A DNA stretch of 64,000 bases, taken from the NCBI GenBank assembly GCA_015501605.1, contig JADNRZ010000014.1:496001-560000 (forward strand), in the 5' to 3' direction. Under the pieces are notes generated by a model, which saw nothing but the letters and a program-made list of their open reading frames with translations, ran no database searches and was not told the origin of the DNA. Within the stretch, counting starts at the first letter, position 1, and every line of letters begins with the position of its first letter. Position numbers and translations under genes: made by a program. Positions 48,471 to 60,810 of the stretch are shown in pieces. This stretch comes from Panaeolus papilionaceus (Eukaryota > Basidiomycota > Agaricomycetes > Agaricales).

Positions 48471-50314
48471 AGATGTTGTTAAGTTCCAAGGTCGGCGTCA
48501 CTAATCGTGACATTGTCAATTCCTGCACTTGTCGTGTGTCACGTGAAACCGTCCAACCACGTCTCCTCGATTTGTTGCTCACGCGACCATATCGCCTAGC
48601 GAACGAAGGCTTTATTCAAATTCCGTCGGGATGGAATTCTATGGAACCAAGTTCGAGCTGAGAAGTGAGAATTTGAAATTTAGCACGGCGATGCGTATAT
48701 CAATAACTTCGCCTTCTCCGATGTTGCCTACTACTAGTACTTACTACACTGACTCCACTTGCAGCGCGTCGCACCAGGTCTCACCGCGCGGTGTCGTGTT
48801 ATAAAAAACACATTCACCCACTAGTTTATATCCGTGACGAACCATAAAGTTGATATGGATAGTGAAGCAGCAAACGAAGACGAGGAACTCGACTGAAACC
48901 CCTATGTATGCATCGTTTCAACTTGAAGCGCGCGACGCGCTAAGGCAATGAATCTGTAGTCACTGAGTAATAAATAACAAAACCTGGTCTCCTCTAGCCT
49001 GAGTCTCCAGGCGTCTCCAGTTCCAGCACATTGTGTCATTTAGTTCCGTTTTCAGACCACCCAATATACATGAAATCACGAGCCATTAATTCACGTCCTC
49101 CTATGTAGTGCTCAGCCTTAACCACCGCGATACAGTCCACCTGAGCGCCTCACTCCCAAAACAACTGGGGCCCCACAACACACAGCGACTAAACACTTCA
49201 GTGCTGAGCTTTTGTACCCGCCCAGCCCCTATCTGACTCACCACTTCCAAGTTGGTTGGTATCCGTCACCTCGAAAATGAAATGGTTCAGAGGACAGCGT
49301 TTTCGAGTTCAGACGCGCGTTGCGATGCACGCATACACGTCGTTTTGTCTACTTCCTATGTATACATAAGCTCTAATTTTCGAGCGCCTATAGGCACCCA
49401 TCTACCCAGTCCAAACCCCTCTATTCACTGTGCGTAGGCTCAGTGACAACCCTTCAACCCCTATTTCAAAGGATACCTCCGCTTCCAAGCCCCCCAACCC
49501 CTTTGCGTCTTGATCTTTGCATACCCGCTACGTGCAGTACAGTACCCGGGATCCGAGCTCTTTGATTTAATATTAAATTAATATCATTATAAAATCATAT
49601 TGACAACATACTGAAGCATACCAGTAACATATTCATGAATGGGACGGAAGAAAACCCGTGCCCTGCCCTGTCATCAATGTCAATCAGGATCGTCGCCAAT
49701 TGAATAAGTAGCTTCTCCGAGGGACGCTTTCCCGTGCAACAACGGCTGATTATAAAACGCTCGAAACTGTAACAAGTCGACGTCGAGGTTTGACAACCGC
49801 TCTGGTCGGGGTGACGACATATTAAGGCCCGAGGCGCGAAAGGGGTATTCCCTGGGCGAAAGAGAGGGGCAGAGAGGGATAGGCGAGGAGAGGCGAGGAG
49901 TCGAAGATTGACATTTCATGGCGTTCGCTTTGCGTTGTAAGGCACCTTTGTCATTGACATGGGCACCTCACCCGTCTCCGTCCCAAGTATGATATATAAA
50001 ATCAGTGTTAACAGCACGTTTGGTGCTCCGAAACTTCGAGTCCAGGATGTACTTATGTATTACACAAGAAACCAAGAAACTAAAATAGAAATACATGGTT
50101 ATAATAGTAGTATGTGTGTATGTACGCCCATCGGGTCATCACAATGAGGCGACATTTACTGTTATACAGTGTACAACGGGTTTTACAATAATTTACATAT
50201 TTCCTCGAAACTGAAAACTCATTGTTCACAAATCACAGGGTTCCATAATTCAACTCTAGGCCAGTCGGACCAGCCAGAGTTGATGTAATGCCAATCGGCG
50301 AATCCAACACCATG
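48471..50314. other. Intergenic, no supported gene
   Basis: A minus-strand frame of 79 codons (49680-49919) has no recognisable domain or splice support. Sequence at 49560-49620 is very AT-rich. Nothing else was seen. Confidence 0.4.
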
Positions 50315-51078
50315 TTACATCGTGCAGTGCGGCGCAACCACAACGACGCTAACGCGCACCTGCATCGCCCTCGCCAGCACCCTCCGGCACTCCTCCCCCT
50401 CTCGCTCCCTTATGCCGAAAAAGTACCTCGAGCATCTGACCATCCAGACGCGCCACTCGTCGATATCGAAAGACGATAAAAATACCGGTTTCACTTGTCC
50501 GCACAATACCTGTGCATCTCTCACTTTCCCACACAAAGCGTCTTGCACTTGCTGACGCGTTGGAATGAGGTTGATCCCGTTGAAGAATAGGGAGAGCTTG
50601 AATAGGGCTTTGAAGGGATCGATGACTTTGAGTGTGTGGATTGTGGATACTGCGATGGAGGAGATTAAGATAGTGAGAAGTGTGACCGAAAGCGTGATAC
50701 TGGGTTTCCTGGTGGAAAATGTAGTAGTGTTGTGCATATGTACGAAAGGTCTTTGGCGCCGTAAATTGGAGTAGTAGTCGTAAATCAGAGTGGTGGTCGT
50801 AAATCAGAGTAGTAGTCGTAGTGCAGAAAGATAGGGATGTCGTGTAGGCGTGAATAATATTCGTAGAGACTCGAGTTAACGATCCCCAATATTCAATCAA
50901 ATCACGAATGGATCTAATCAGGAAACAGAAATCCGCGAGCGGCAATTCAGCAAGCAACCCTAGCACAACCACAAAACGAAATACTGCTCACCTTCGAACG
51001 AAACGACGCACAAAACGCAAAGCACAAGACACAAGATACTTACCGGCTGGGACTTTGTAGAATGCTAATAACGTTCAT
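50315..51078 (-). CDS. Tentative small membrane protein
   Basis: A 35-nt first exon (51044..51078, MNVISILQSPS) with a strong donor (GTAAGT) joins in phase to 50315..50708 through a 331-bp intron ending CACCAG, giving 142 residues. The junction makes RKPSITLSVTLLTILISSIA, a clear transmembrane helix at about residues 15-32. A second hydrophobic stretch (ALFKLSLFFNGINLI) and a hydrophilic tail (FDIDEWRVWMVRCSRYFFGI) follow. The overlapping longer minus frame (50349..50972) is judged a shadow. The intron is long for this genome, so the first exon is uncertain. Family not recognised. Confidence 0.38.
50770..50826. repeat. Tandem repeat, three 19-bp units
   Basis: Units at 50770, 50789 and 50808 read AGTAGTAGTCGTAAATCAG with a few changes. 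They lie in the proposed intron of the tentative membrane-protein gene. Confidence 0.65.
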
Positions 51079-54000
51079 TCCCTCTTTTCACTATTTAACT
51101 GGAGAATAGCGATACAACCCAATTTGGGAATCATGGAGTTCAACCTCCGAGTAAGCTCTGCAGCGTCACGTGAGGACTCTGAGTGCCTCTTCGCCATAGA
51201 AGGTTTGATGAAACGAGAGCATGTAAGCTCAACTTACTGCAAATTCGACGTGAAAGCGAGGCTCTATCATTATGATGTAGTCCCTATCTTTAGCGATAGC
51301 GATTAATTGGTCAGGCGCTTGTCTCGACATAACCGCCTGGACGATATCGATCAGGAGTCGTGCCACGAGTCATCCAGAGAGCAACGTATTCCGAAGTGCC
51401 ATGTTTTTAGGACAAACTACGACAAGATACCTTATCTCGGAATACGCATACCGGGCAAGGTATACACCCTCCATGGCAGTATGGCTCGGGTTTGAGACAC
51501 CAATATGCTTCCCGAATCTCAAAATCTCGGAGCGAATCAAGACTTGAGTGACCGCGGAAGGTGCAGTCCGCCGTTAGGAAAGCTGGAATAATATCTCGAT
51601 TTGTAGGTGCACAGTATTGGGAAAGAGGGAAGAAGAATTTCAGCCTTCCCTCGATGTCAGAGTCTGCACGTATTTAGCACCTGGGCCGACTCGTGTTATG
51701 ACTCGATTTTCGATAGACCCCCACGCCGCGGTACCGAAAGTTCGACGGGCAGTAAAAGTAAGGAGACTCGATTGTCTGAGTCTCCGAAGACTCGGGATGT
51801 CCTCACCATGCCTGGAATTGCTACTGCGTTGCTAATTTAAATTTTTGCTGTATGCTCGCAGCTGCTGTCGAGGCTGCAATACTGCATAGGGCAGAACGTG
51901 TCAAATACATTCGAACTGCAAGGTGTTGGCACTTTTCTATGACACATCGTCAAGCGGAAGCAAATTTGATCAGTTCACCATTGTGTTGGCCCAACACGAT
52001 GTGACTGGGTCCAACCGATGTTGATAACTGGGATAATTAGGAACTGCCAAAAATGGTAGTTGTAGGTAAACCAGCACGTCTGTCAAACGCCCGCACGAGT
52101 CACAAAGTTCACTACATTGAAATTACAGGACGCACTGGGATGATCCTTCAGCAACAACACCTCGTCGAGACTAAAATTTTTGCTGGACTAAAAGTGGCTC
52201 TCATGAAGCGATGGCAGATGTCACGAGCACCGGACTTCAGTCAATCCCGAACGATTATAATGCGTCCACTGCCGAATGATCAGACAGGCTGATAAATGCA
52301 TCTTATGTCTTACTGCGTAGTGTACACCCATATTGCGTCGAAATGCGTCAACAATGATCGATCTTGGGCTATTCGCGGGACTTCGAAGTCAGCAAGCCCT
52401 GCACTGTAGGAAAATAGGGCCTCATCAGTCTGCGTGCTGTTAGCCCCTATCTTCTCACGTGTGTATTTGACTATCCGAACTTATTCAAAGCCTATTGCAG
52501 CGTATAACCTAGCCAATTAGGATACCATATGTACCTGTCCAGTGCGAGCACTGCATCAATTAGACTCAAAAAAGCCATTAAAATTATAAAACTGATGTGG
52601 CGAGGCCTGAATCTAGCCAATACGCTGATAACCGCGGACTCTTAAAAGAGGGTCAGCGCAGGTGCCTCGGTTCGTAGCATGGAAATGCCTGTTTATTCCA
52701 TGAGCGTTCTCTGTATAACAATAATAATCAACCGGAACACAAACTCTTACTTATCCTGCAGGTTATGTATATCTTATCAATTCCATAAATCGCGGCCCTG
52801 CACTACTCTGGTAAGGTTTTACAGAAAATTTTACACCACCCTTGGCTTAATATCGGCAGAACTGCCGTTCTAATGTTAGTTGCTCGTTATAGCACCCTCA
52901 AAAGATAGTATTCGAGGGTACACTAATTCAGATAACGAACCGCTTGCCCCAGTGCCATCGAGATGCCATGAGTATCTGATACACTTTAATGGCTTCTTGA
53001 CGCAGGAAAAACTACAACCCGTCACGAAGGGCACTGATGGCGTTCATATCTCGTAGAGTTATTAGATGTCAGTTATCCATCGATATGCCTACCTTCACAA
53101 TTTCTATTGAGTTCCCGTAACCTGACTGTGCCCCAAACGCATGTGCACTTGCCCATCTCCAATACCGGACACGAAGCGTGGTGAATAGTCTAAACTTGAT
53201 CAAGCAACCTTATTATACTCGGGCTATCCTTGGCTCGTTGACGCCTGAGCGATACCCTCAATCGAAGCTCGATTCTCTGTCAATGCCTGTGCATGATCCG
53301 ATTCCGCGGCCCGGGGATAGAGTTTTTCGATTCCTCCGGCATTCACACTGGTAGGTTGCAAGGATGGGAGTCGACGATGAGCTTCAGCCTCTGAATCAGA
53401 CCGAGGCAGAAAATAACCCGATGCTGTACACACGACTAGCGTTTTATTCTCAGTGCATGTGCACTAGAATTTTCTTTGGTTTTGCATACTCCAGTCGGCT
53501 CAAGCTCCATCCGAATCTCCCACAGGTCGACCATTCCCCATGGACTTTGAAACGACATCATTGGCATCAATAACAAATCAATAAATTTATAATTAAATCA
53601 TGACGGAATCTTTGCTCCAGTATTCTTTATCACGGTCATCCTTTTCTTTCAGTGTCATCGACAATGGACTTGTATTATGGACAACAGTTGTTCTTGAAGA
53701 CTCGAATCAACTTTATGTTCACATGCATAGGTACAAAACCTAAAAGCTGAGCTCGAGCGCCACCTACCCAGGATAACTTCGGCAATTTAAGGAAGAGCTC
53801 AAAAACCCGCTCCAAAGCAAAGTATGTATAGAACAAGCGGCACCGCTCGCTTGAGAATAGAGCTTTGAGACCGTGGAACGGATTGACTGCGAGCTTGTGC
53901 GAAGCCAGCAGAATCGTGAGACCAACGGTAACTTTGGAGCGGGATCTGAGCGGGATAAGAAACTGTTTGCTTCGAAGGGGGTGGGGGATGTGAAAATTGC

Positions 54001-57000
54001 TTCATATGGGAAAATTGGAAATTCACCGGGGGCAGGAGAGTAAAAGAAGGGTTGAAAAGTTGAAGGTTTGAGGGTGAGTGGGCGAAATGAACTTAGTAAG
54101 GAATTTTTCAATGTGAATGGGACTGATATGGTCGGAGGACATCTAGAGCGCCGAGGGTGTTTAACTCTCATACTCAGTCGGCAGTAGATGTCCGCACTCG
54201 AATGGCTCTAGTCTCGTTAGATTGTAGAGATATCTATGTCACCACAAATCTCAAGTTTTTGGAGATAAACGCTCCAAGAATGATCACTATTCCCAGCCGG
54301 TTGGAATGGTAAGTAGGCAGTAAAACCTTACGCACAACTCTAATGAACTTTGTTCTGTGAGGGGTAGCATGTCGTGGCTTGAAGTAAAGTAGTTGAACAT
54401 TGTTTGGTGGCATCAAATCTGCATCGACTGCATGGGTGATTCAAACACACTCGATAAATGTTGCTAACCTACACTGAACAGAGTACACACTTGAGCACTA
54501 GAACGCTCTCAACTTTTCATCAGGATTCCCCGAAAATTATGCATTCGGGCTCATGGTACTATTCTCGAACGCCTTTTGAAATTCTTCTTCAGCTTTTCTT
54601 GCGCGGTTACCGGTGTCCACCTTCTGAGCGGTTCAATGCGCGTTGTTCACTCTAATGGGTTATCTAGCCGGGCCGCATCGGCGTTCCCGACAAGATAACT
54701 CAATTTGGACTTAGCAGCCCTGGATTACGCATCTTGCCGACTTCACCAAAAGCGGCCGAGTAGCCGGCGGGGGCAGTTCCCTGAGGACAAACCCTCAGAC
54801 TGAAGAAACTCACGACACTTGTGATTTTGGACAAAGTTTCAGCTGGTAAACATAAACGATACCTCGTGACCTCATTTGAAAGGCTGAAACAGTGGCAGAC
54901 CAAGCCCAAATAACACTCTAACTTACACAGAGCACGGAGCGAGTTACTGATCCAGTCGTGAACATTATCAGAAGGCATCACAACAGGGCCGACGCCGCAA
55001 CGCGTCCCTAGGCCAATAGACAGGTACAGTCGTACACTTCCAAACAAAGCGTGAACCTGCCCATTTTGCAACCGCCGATTTGTATGGAAGCCATGAGCCT
55101 GAATGATGGCGTGACAAAAAGGGTTCGGGGTGATTAGATAAAGCAAAAGCTGTGTAGCCGCGAAATTTTGGTTACCTGAAAGAGTCACCCAAGTGTGAAT
55201 GTTCACTGAGTACTGAATGGTGATTAGTAGCAGTTTGCGATGGTGTTCTGTGCAACGCCTGTATGACTATCCTCAGGCTCTATGTAAAAGTCCCTCTTGA
55301 TTTCTATCACAGACGTTTTTAAAGATCCAGCTAAGGAATGTCATCAATATCCACATTTCGCGCTAATTAAGTATGTGACATCCAGCCATCCCTGACTAAA
55401 TGACATTTCTTGTTCGATCACGGATTCATTCACCAATGTACGAACACTAGCGTTGCAAATTCAATGGTCAATCCAAACTCGAGAGACTCAAGGTCGTATT
55501 CGAACGCAGCACATGCCGCTATTTGAGCGGGAATGACCTCGAAGACATGGTTATAAGTGATTATGCTATCGAACGGGAAGTGGCGTATAATACGTTCAAG
55601 CCTGGTATGTGTGAAGACACGTCGCTGGTTTTGAAGCATCGTACCATGAGTCCATGGGCACTTTCCCGAACCCGTGGGACAAGACAATTGTAGGGAAGTA
55701 TCTATCCAACCTAAACTCTGGAGCCTCGCAGCTCTGAAACCTCCAAAACACAAAGGTCTTGGCTGAGGATAATACCAAACCCAATTTTAAAATGAAGGGA
55801 TCGTCAGAATGATTATGCAAACGTCGAGCCTCGAGACGGAAGTCTGGCATTCGACAGAACGTATAGCGCTGGACGGGAAGCTAGAGAGAAGTATTTTTTT
55901 TACTGACGTGTAAGTCCACAACAGGACATCCCCTTGTCCTAAGACCTAAATTATATCCAAACTCTCAGAAATATGTCCAACTCCGGATGAATTGAAGAAA
56001 AACCTGGAAACGTGGAAAACGAAGAGAAACCCGGCTCCTTGATTCATATTGTGGCGCACCGTGATATTGAATTATATGATATTCAGTTGCACGCCCTTTA
56101 CCCACCACGTGTTCGTCATTTGCAAGCAAGTGAAATAGACGCGTATGATGCTAGTTTCGGAGGATCGTGAAGGGTTAGGAACGTGGCCTTCGAAGAACCT
56201 TCATCCAACGTCATCGAACAATAATGAAGGACCCTTCACTGGGAATACTCACAGGATTATCTCAAGGGTTTTTCCATGGTTTGCGGTATGTATGTATTAC
56301 AGTGCTTGACAGTGACAGACTAGCTTCGAGCCCGCTGCCAGATCGTCAGTAGCGAGACGATGAAATGCGAGATATTTATTCCCTGTCTTTATGATCTGTT
56401 CCTTGTTGCGTAGGACCCACTTCGACAGCCAGAATAGGCGATGTGTACCCTTACTCACAAGTCAGATCCGATGCTCTAACAGGTAAAGAATATAAACCGT
56501 AACACCCGTTGAGTTGTGGCATTCGATAAACGCAGTAACGAATATTCTTGGTGTGCATGAGGGCCACTCCGACTCCTTGAGGGCTATCGTAAACTTATTC
56601 GATACCAATATGACGGGGAATGGAGTTTGCAAGCGATGAACATGCATTACTGTGTACCTCAAGCCTCGAGGCACAATATGTCTTATCAAGGGGCAACCTC
56701 ACACGAACCCTTCCTCGATTCTCATACATAGGCATTGACAACCTTGGATGCATTCATTTGCCACTACTTCAAGTGACAGTTGGATAAATGTAGCAAGATC
56801 GGTGTTGACTGACGACTTCAGGAACTCAGTACAAGCTACGTCAGGACCATACTTTACTGTGTACTGACGAGCTTTATGACTGTTTTGATAAGCATGTCGA
56901 CCAGCACTCAAACTGACATCTAAACCCTCTGCTAGTCCTGGGCCCCTTTTGGGGAATCGAAAGCTGGAAATATTTTTGCAGCCTTCACAGACTGGGTTTG

Positions 57001-57211
57001 AGACCATTCGATCATTGGCTCCCCAAAATTTTAATGATTGTAAACTGCGTTGGCGTGGGGAGAGTGAAAACTTCGAATCAACTTGTACATTGCGGAGATG
57101 CGGAGCTCGAAACGTTGTTAATCGCCGACGAGGTTCTGCTTGCCAACTTGCATAGCCACCTCCTGTGACGCCTTCGTGTTGACTCCGACTTTCACGTTCG
57201 ACTGCCATACC
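51079..57211. other. Gene-poor region with possible degraded coding patches
   Basis: About 6 kb without a gene I can assemble. Minus-strand frames at 54700-55206, 55430-55850 and 56699-57250 have stretches of protein-like composition (for example RLYLSIGLGTRCGVG; RNVQVDSKFSLSPRQRSLQS), but they do not join by splice signals into one product. They may be remnants of a leucine-rich gene or chance. 51100-53750 holds only short frames. Confidence 0.35.
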
Positions 57212-58894
57212 ATGGGCCTGCCGGTGCTTTCTATCGAAGTATGGGAGCACATAGTTAGTTTCCTTCCCAAAACATTTGTTTCAACGCTATATCCAGTCAA
57301 TTCACCCCTCTTGCAAATAGCTCTGAATTCGAAGTATGAAGTTGCTGTAGTGGACGCGTCCGCCAAAAAGCCATACAGAATCTCTCCTCGGCAAGTATCT
57401 TATGATATTATCTGTGAATTTTTCTGATTGCTTGAATGGAGTTTAGAAATTTACATGCGTGCGGAAGGGTACGCAAAGTGGTTGTGCAGGACAATTGCAA
57501 CCCCAGAATATGTGCGCCTTCTGAGTGTCATCATGAATTCAGGCATCACATAGAAACTGCAAATCGGGGAACATTTCGAAGGATACTAGGCGCACTATCC
57601 CCCATGAAGCGTTCAATATCTTCATCTGCCTCTATTCCGGTGAATAGGTTTTACAAGGAAGCCAAGCAGCTTGTTGTCAGGATGACTGGTGTCGATGAAA
57701 TCGATTTATGCCTTGCTATTTTTACAGAGATAGAGTATCTTCCCAAACTTCATTTCACCAAAGACCTGCTCAGAGTATCGTCGGACAATATTCGTAAACT
57801 ATATCTGGATTGCGCGCTGGATAGTCTTGGGCACGCAATGGATGTTGACTTAATACTTCCTCGATTGTCAACCCTCCGCCTATCCCTTCGGATAGTCTTT
57901 CCGTGTTCTCAACCCCACAAATTGATCTCTCCGATAAAAGATTTCCTTGTTAATAATCACCTATCTATTACAGATCTCGAACTGTACTTTTCTCATACAG
58001 TCAACCCTGCCAACTTCGTACAAAATCTTCCTACTTTCCCTTTACTCTTCAGGCTGCTTCTAGCGTTCCCCATTTTAGACCCCAGCAAGCAACATTTACA
58101 GAATCTAACTAAATTTATTTCTCAACATGAGCTCCAACTTTCTGCTCTCGATCTATACGTCAAAAAGAACCCCTTTCACTTCCAAAATTCCATCCCTGTC
58201 CCAACCATGTTTGAAATTGGGGCCACCAGTGTTCTAGTCGGCTTCCCCAAGCTCGCCGACTTGACATTAAACATGTACCCTATGTGGATCTCGGGTATTA
58301 ACAACAAACAGTACATAGGTCGATATCAATCGACTCTCGAATCCTTACAACTTCAGACTTGCGTTTTGACGTTTACAGATCTTGAAGAGCTTTTCTTCCA
58401 CACCAATTTCTCTCGTCTTCGGTGCTTGGCTCTGACATTGACTTGTTTGAGCCCTCGCCACCTATCGTTATTTGCCGATACCCTTCCAGGCTTGAAGCAT
58501 TTGCTTTTCCATGTCACCCTGCATGTAACATCAAACCCTCACGCCGATACCCAGCAAGCGGCGCCACTCCCTCCAGTGGGTATTGGATCGCACATAAATC
58601 CCAGGGCTCTTTTACTGACCTTACCTCCAGTTCTCCCTCGATGTTCCTCTCGTATTGAATACTTCGTCCCGATGGGGTCTCACGTGCATTATACTACCTT
58701 CGAATCCGCATCTCAAAGACATACCGGTGCAAGACAGGAAGGCATTGGTGTCAGCGCTCCCCAATGTTCGTTCCTTCTGCGAGGTAGACCCTGATGAGTA
58801 CGCCACCGCTGTCGATGATCCTGGCGTGGCCTTGAAAAGGAAAGGTGGCTATTGGGGTGCTCGATACTGCCCTGATTTCTACCCAGCACAGTAG
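57212..58894 (+). CDS. F-box protein, second family (3 exons)
   Basis: 523 residues from exons 57212..57390, 57447..58575 and 58631..58894. The N-terminus (MGLPVLSIEVWEHIVSFLPK, then LYPVNSPLLQIALNSKYEVA) is the F-box type seen in many Agaricomycete expansions and differs from family A. RVRKVVVQDNCNPRI follows, then a leucine-rich body (LPRLSTLRLSLRIVF, LSITDLELYF, LPKLHF). The C-terminus reads WGLTCIILPSNPHLKDIPVQ, ALVSALPNVRSFCEVD, to DFYPAQ. Intron 1 (57391..57446) has a GC donor (GCAAGT). Intron 2 (58576..58630) has GTGGGT, CTGAC and CCAG signals, and removing it avoids an apparent frameshift. It converges on F-box member 7. The target is unknown; SCF membership is inferred. Confidence 0.78.
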
Positions 58895-58963
58895 ACCTTA
58901 GATCCTTTGTTGAAATGCAAATCGTGTAATAGTAAATATTGTTCACGAGTGTACAAGTAGGAT

Positions 58964-60512
58964 CTATTCGTCATTTGCCTCAATCAAAAAAATGATTTGT
59001 GCCTTTGACCACCGGCACTGAGCAAAGCTATCGAGGTACGTGCCAATCACAAGACCCTTTCTGTTGGCTATTTTACTGGCCAGTGTAGGGCCATCGGTCC
59101 CTTCTATACCTATGCCACCCTGAATAAAATTGCAGGCAGAGTCGATATCAAAATCAACCATGATCCTGATCTCCACCTCCTGTAGCCCTACGAACCCTGG
59201 GCGATATTTCAAGAGCGCAGCGATGAAGTCACTCCATGGTATCAGGTTGAGGTGACTCATTGGCATTTCTGCCACATTGGCTGTGAATGCTGGATGTTGA
59301 AGAAGGCCATCAAAGCAAATTGGTCTCATCGAGGGCACTATGTTTCTCAGAAAAGCTAGGTGGCTTATAAATTCAGCTTTGTTGGGTCGCACTGGAAACT
59401 CCAAAGGCTGGTATTTCAGCTTATATTTGATGCCTTGTTTCCGCAGATGGTTGACGAGGTTGAGTGTGGTCAGCTCTGGAGCAGGACAGGCTATAGTGAT
59501 GCAAGAGCAGCATTTAGTGAAGGGGACCTGCAGAGCTGATTTAAAACCTACTTTCAAACGAGAGGTACTGAAGCCTGGTCATGTTTTGAAGGAGATTCGC
59601 TAGCTTTGTCAAGTCTGCACGACCATCAAGAACTAGACCAAGTTCTGTGACCTGGTCAAAAGGCTTATTGCCTGCCTCGGCGGCTTTTTCTTCGAAGTAG
59701 TTTAAGAATGCCGATGTTGCGTTTAGGTGTTGATCACCACCCCACAAGGAGCACCACTCCAGCGACAGACGTTGTATACCAAATGGAGGGGGTGGTAATC
59801 TGGGGGCTGGGCTGCTCTGTAGCTCTGATCTTATCATGTTTAGTTCCTCGAGGTTGGGAAAATAGGATAGAATTGAGACGGGAGTGGTGTTCATTTTTCG
59901 CAATGTGAGCCTTCGGACAGAGGGGACCCGTTCCTTCAACACAGGTACCTCGCATCGATCCAATGACAAGTATGTGAGGGACTCGCACGATAAAAGGTCG
60001 CTGAAAGGGAGTCCATCCAATTTCTTGACCGTTAGAGTATGGAGCATTCCCTGCTTCGTGTATACCTCTGCGAGACGGCTGCAGAGGGATCCGATGTCAT
60101 GCTGCGGGGTCAGAGTTTGGATTCGATAGGAGGAATAAGATATGAAGATTGCTTTGACGCGAGGGAGGTCCGTCAGGACTTGGGTACATCTTTCGAGATG
60201 AGAATCAGTGAAGGGTGGCCAGGTATAGCTCTCGAGATCGATGACAATTTCGCGGATAAAGTGTTTGATAGCTGGTTGCTCCTCGAGTAATTCCAGGAGT
60301 CGAATGAGTTTCTTTTGGCGTACACCATCGAAACCCAAAACTACAGATCGAAAGAGATGGCCCCTGCAAAGAGGTGAGAAGGTTTTACAAACGATGGCAC
60401 AATTCTTGAGCGTGATGATTTGTTCTTCTGCGAGGGCGATATACGGGGGTTTGATGGCAATGGCATTGATGATATGACCAAATAGCTCCGATGGAAAAAC
60501 AGCATCGTCCAT
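58964..60512 (-). CDS. F-box protein, family A member 7
   Basis: 495 residues from exons 59552..60512 and 58964..59490, with a 61-bp phase-1 intron (donor GTAGGT) after LSFE. The F-box starts almost at the N-terminus (FPSELFGHIINAIAIKPP ... LKNCAIVCKTFSPLCRGHLF, residues about 6-53). The leucine-rich middle has the complete family signature (LTLRKMNTTPVSILSYFPNL followed by EEL). The C-terminal domain has IPWSDFIAALLKYRPGF, a Gly-rich loop and IGTYLDSF. It is closest to members 6 and 8. Tandem with member 8, start and stop about 300 bp apart. SCF receptor role inferred from the F-box. Confidence 0.85.
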
Positions 60513-60810
60513 GGTATTGTCGTCGTTGGTTATTGATGACGATGGCAGGATCCAAGATGGTCATGGAGGTGACCCTGGAACTGCACAGCCTATACCCTTC
60601 TTAAACTTACATCAATAGAATTGACATCAGTGTTGAACCAGGTACGGCGGACTCGAACAGATTTGACATTGTTGGATACACGATTGGTGCCCTTCTTGAC
60701 TCGCCGGAACACAAGCACGGGCCGAAATCAAGTATCACACAAAGTTTTATCTACAAAAATATACATACGGGATACAGATCAGGATAGCGAAATACAACAA
60801 TAACACCTAC

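Noticed and set aside
50349..50972. 207-codon minus-strand open frame
   Set aside because: Overlaps a better frame with a clear transmembrane helix; its own product is His/Thr-rich without a domain.
53764..54171. 135-codon minus-strand open frame
   Set aside because: Ser/Pro/Phe-rich product, alternative open frame of similar quality on the same strand, no splice sites or similarity.
56699..57250. 183-codon minus-strand open frame
   Set aside because: It runs into the start of the plus-strand F-box gene, has no recognisable domain as a whole and no upstream promoter or intron; kept only as a possible remnant.
58655..58894. Apparent frameshift at the end of the F-box gene at 57212
   Set aside because: A normal 55-bp intron (58576..58630) with donor, branch and acceptor signals restores the frame, so no break is needed.
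60600..60715. Basic open frame on the minus strand (RRVKKGTNRVSNN) followed by a GTAAGT
   Set aside because: Lies in the promoter of F-box member 7, has a stop just upstream, no start codon, and no family I recognise; treated as chance.
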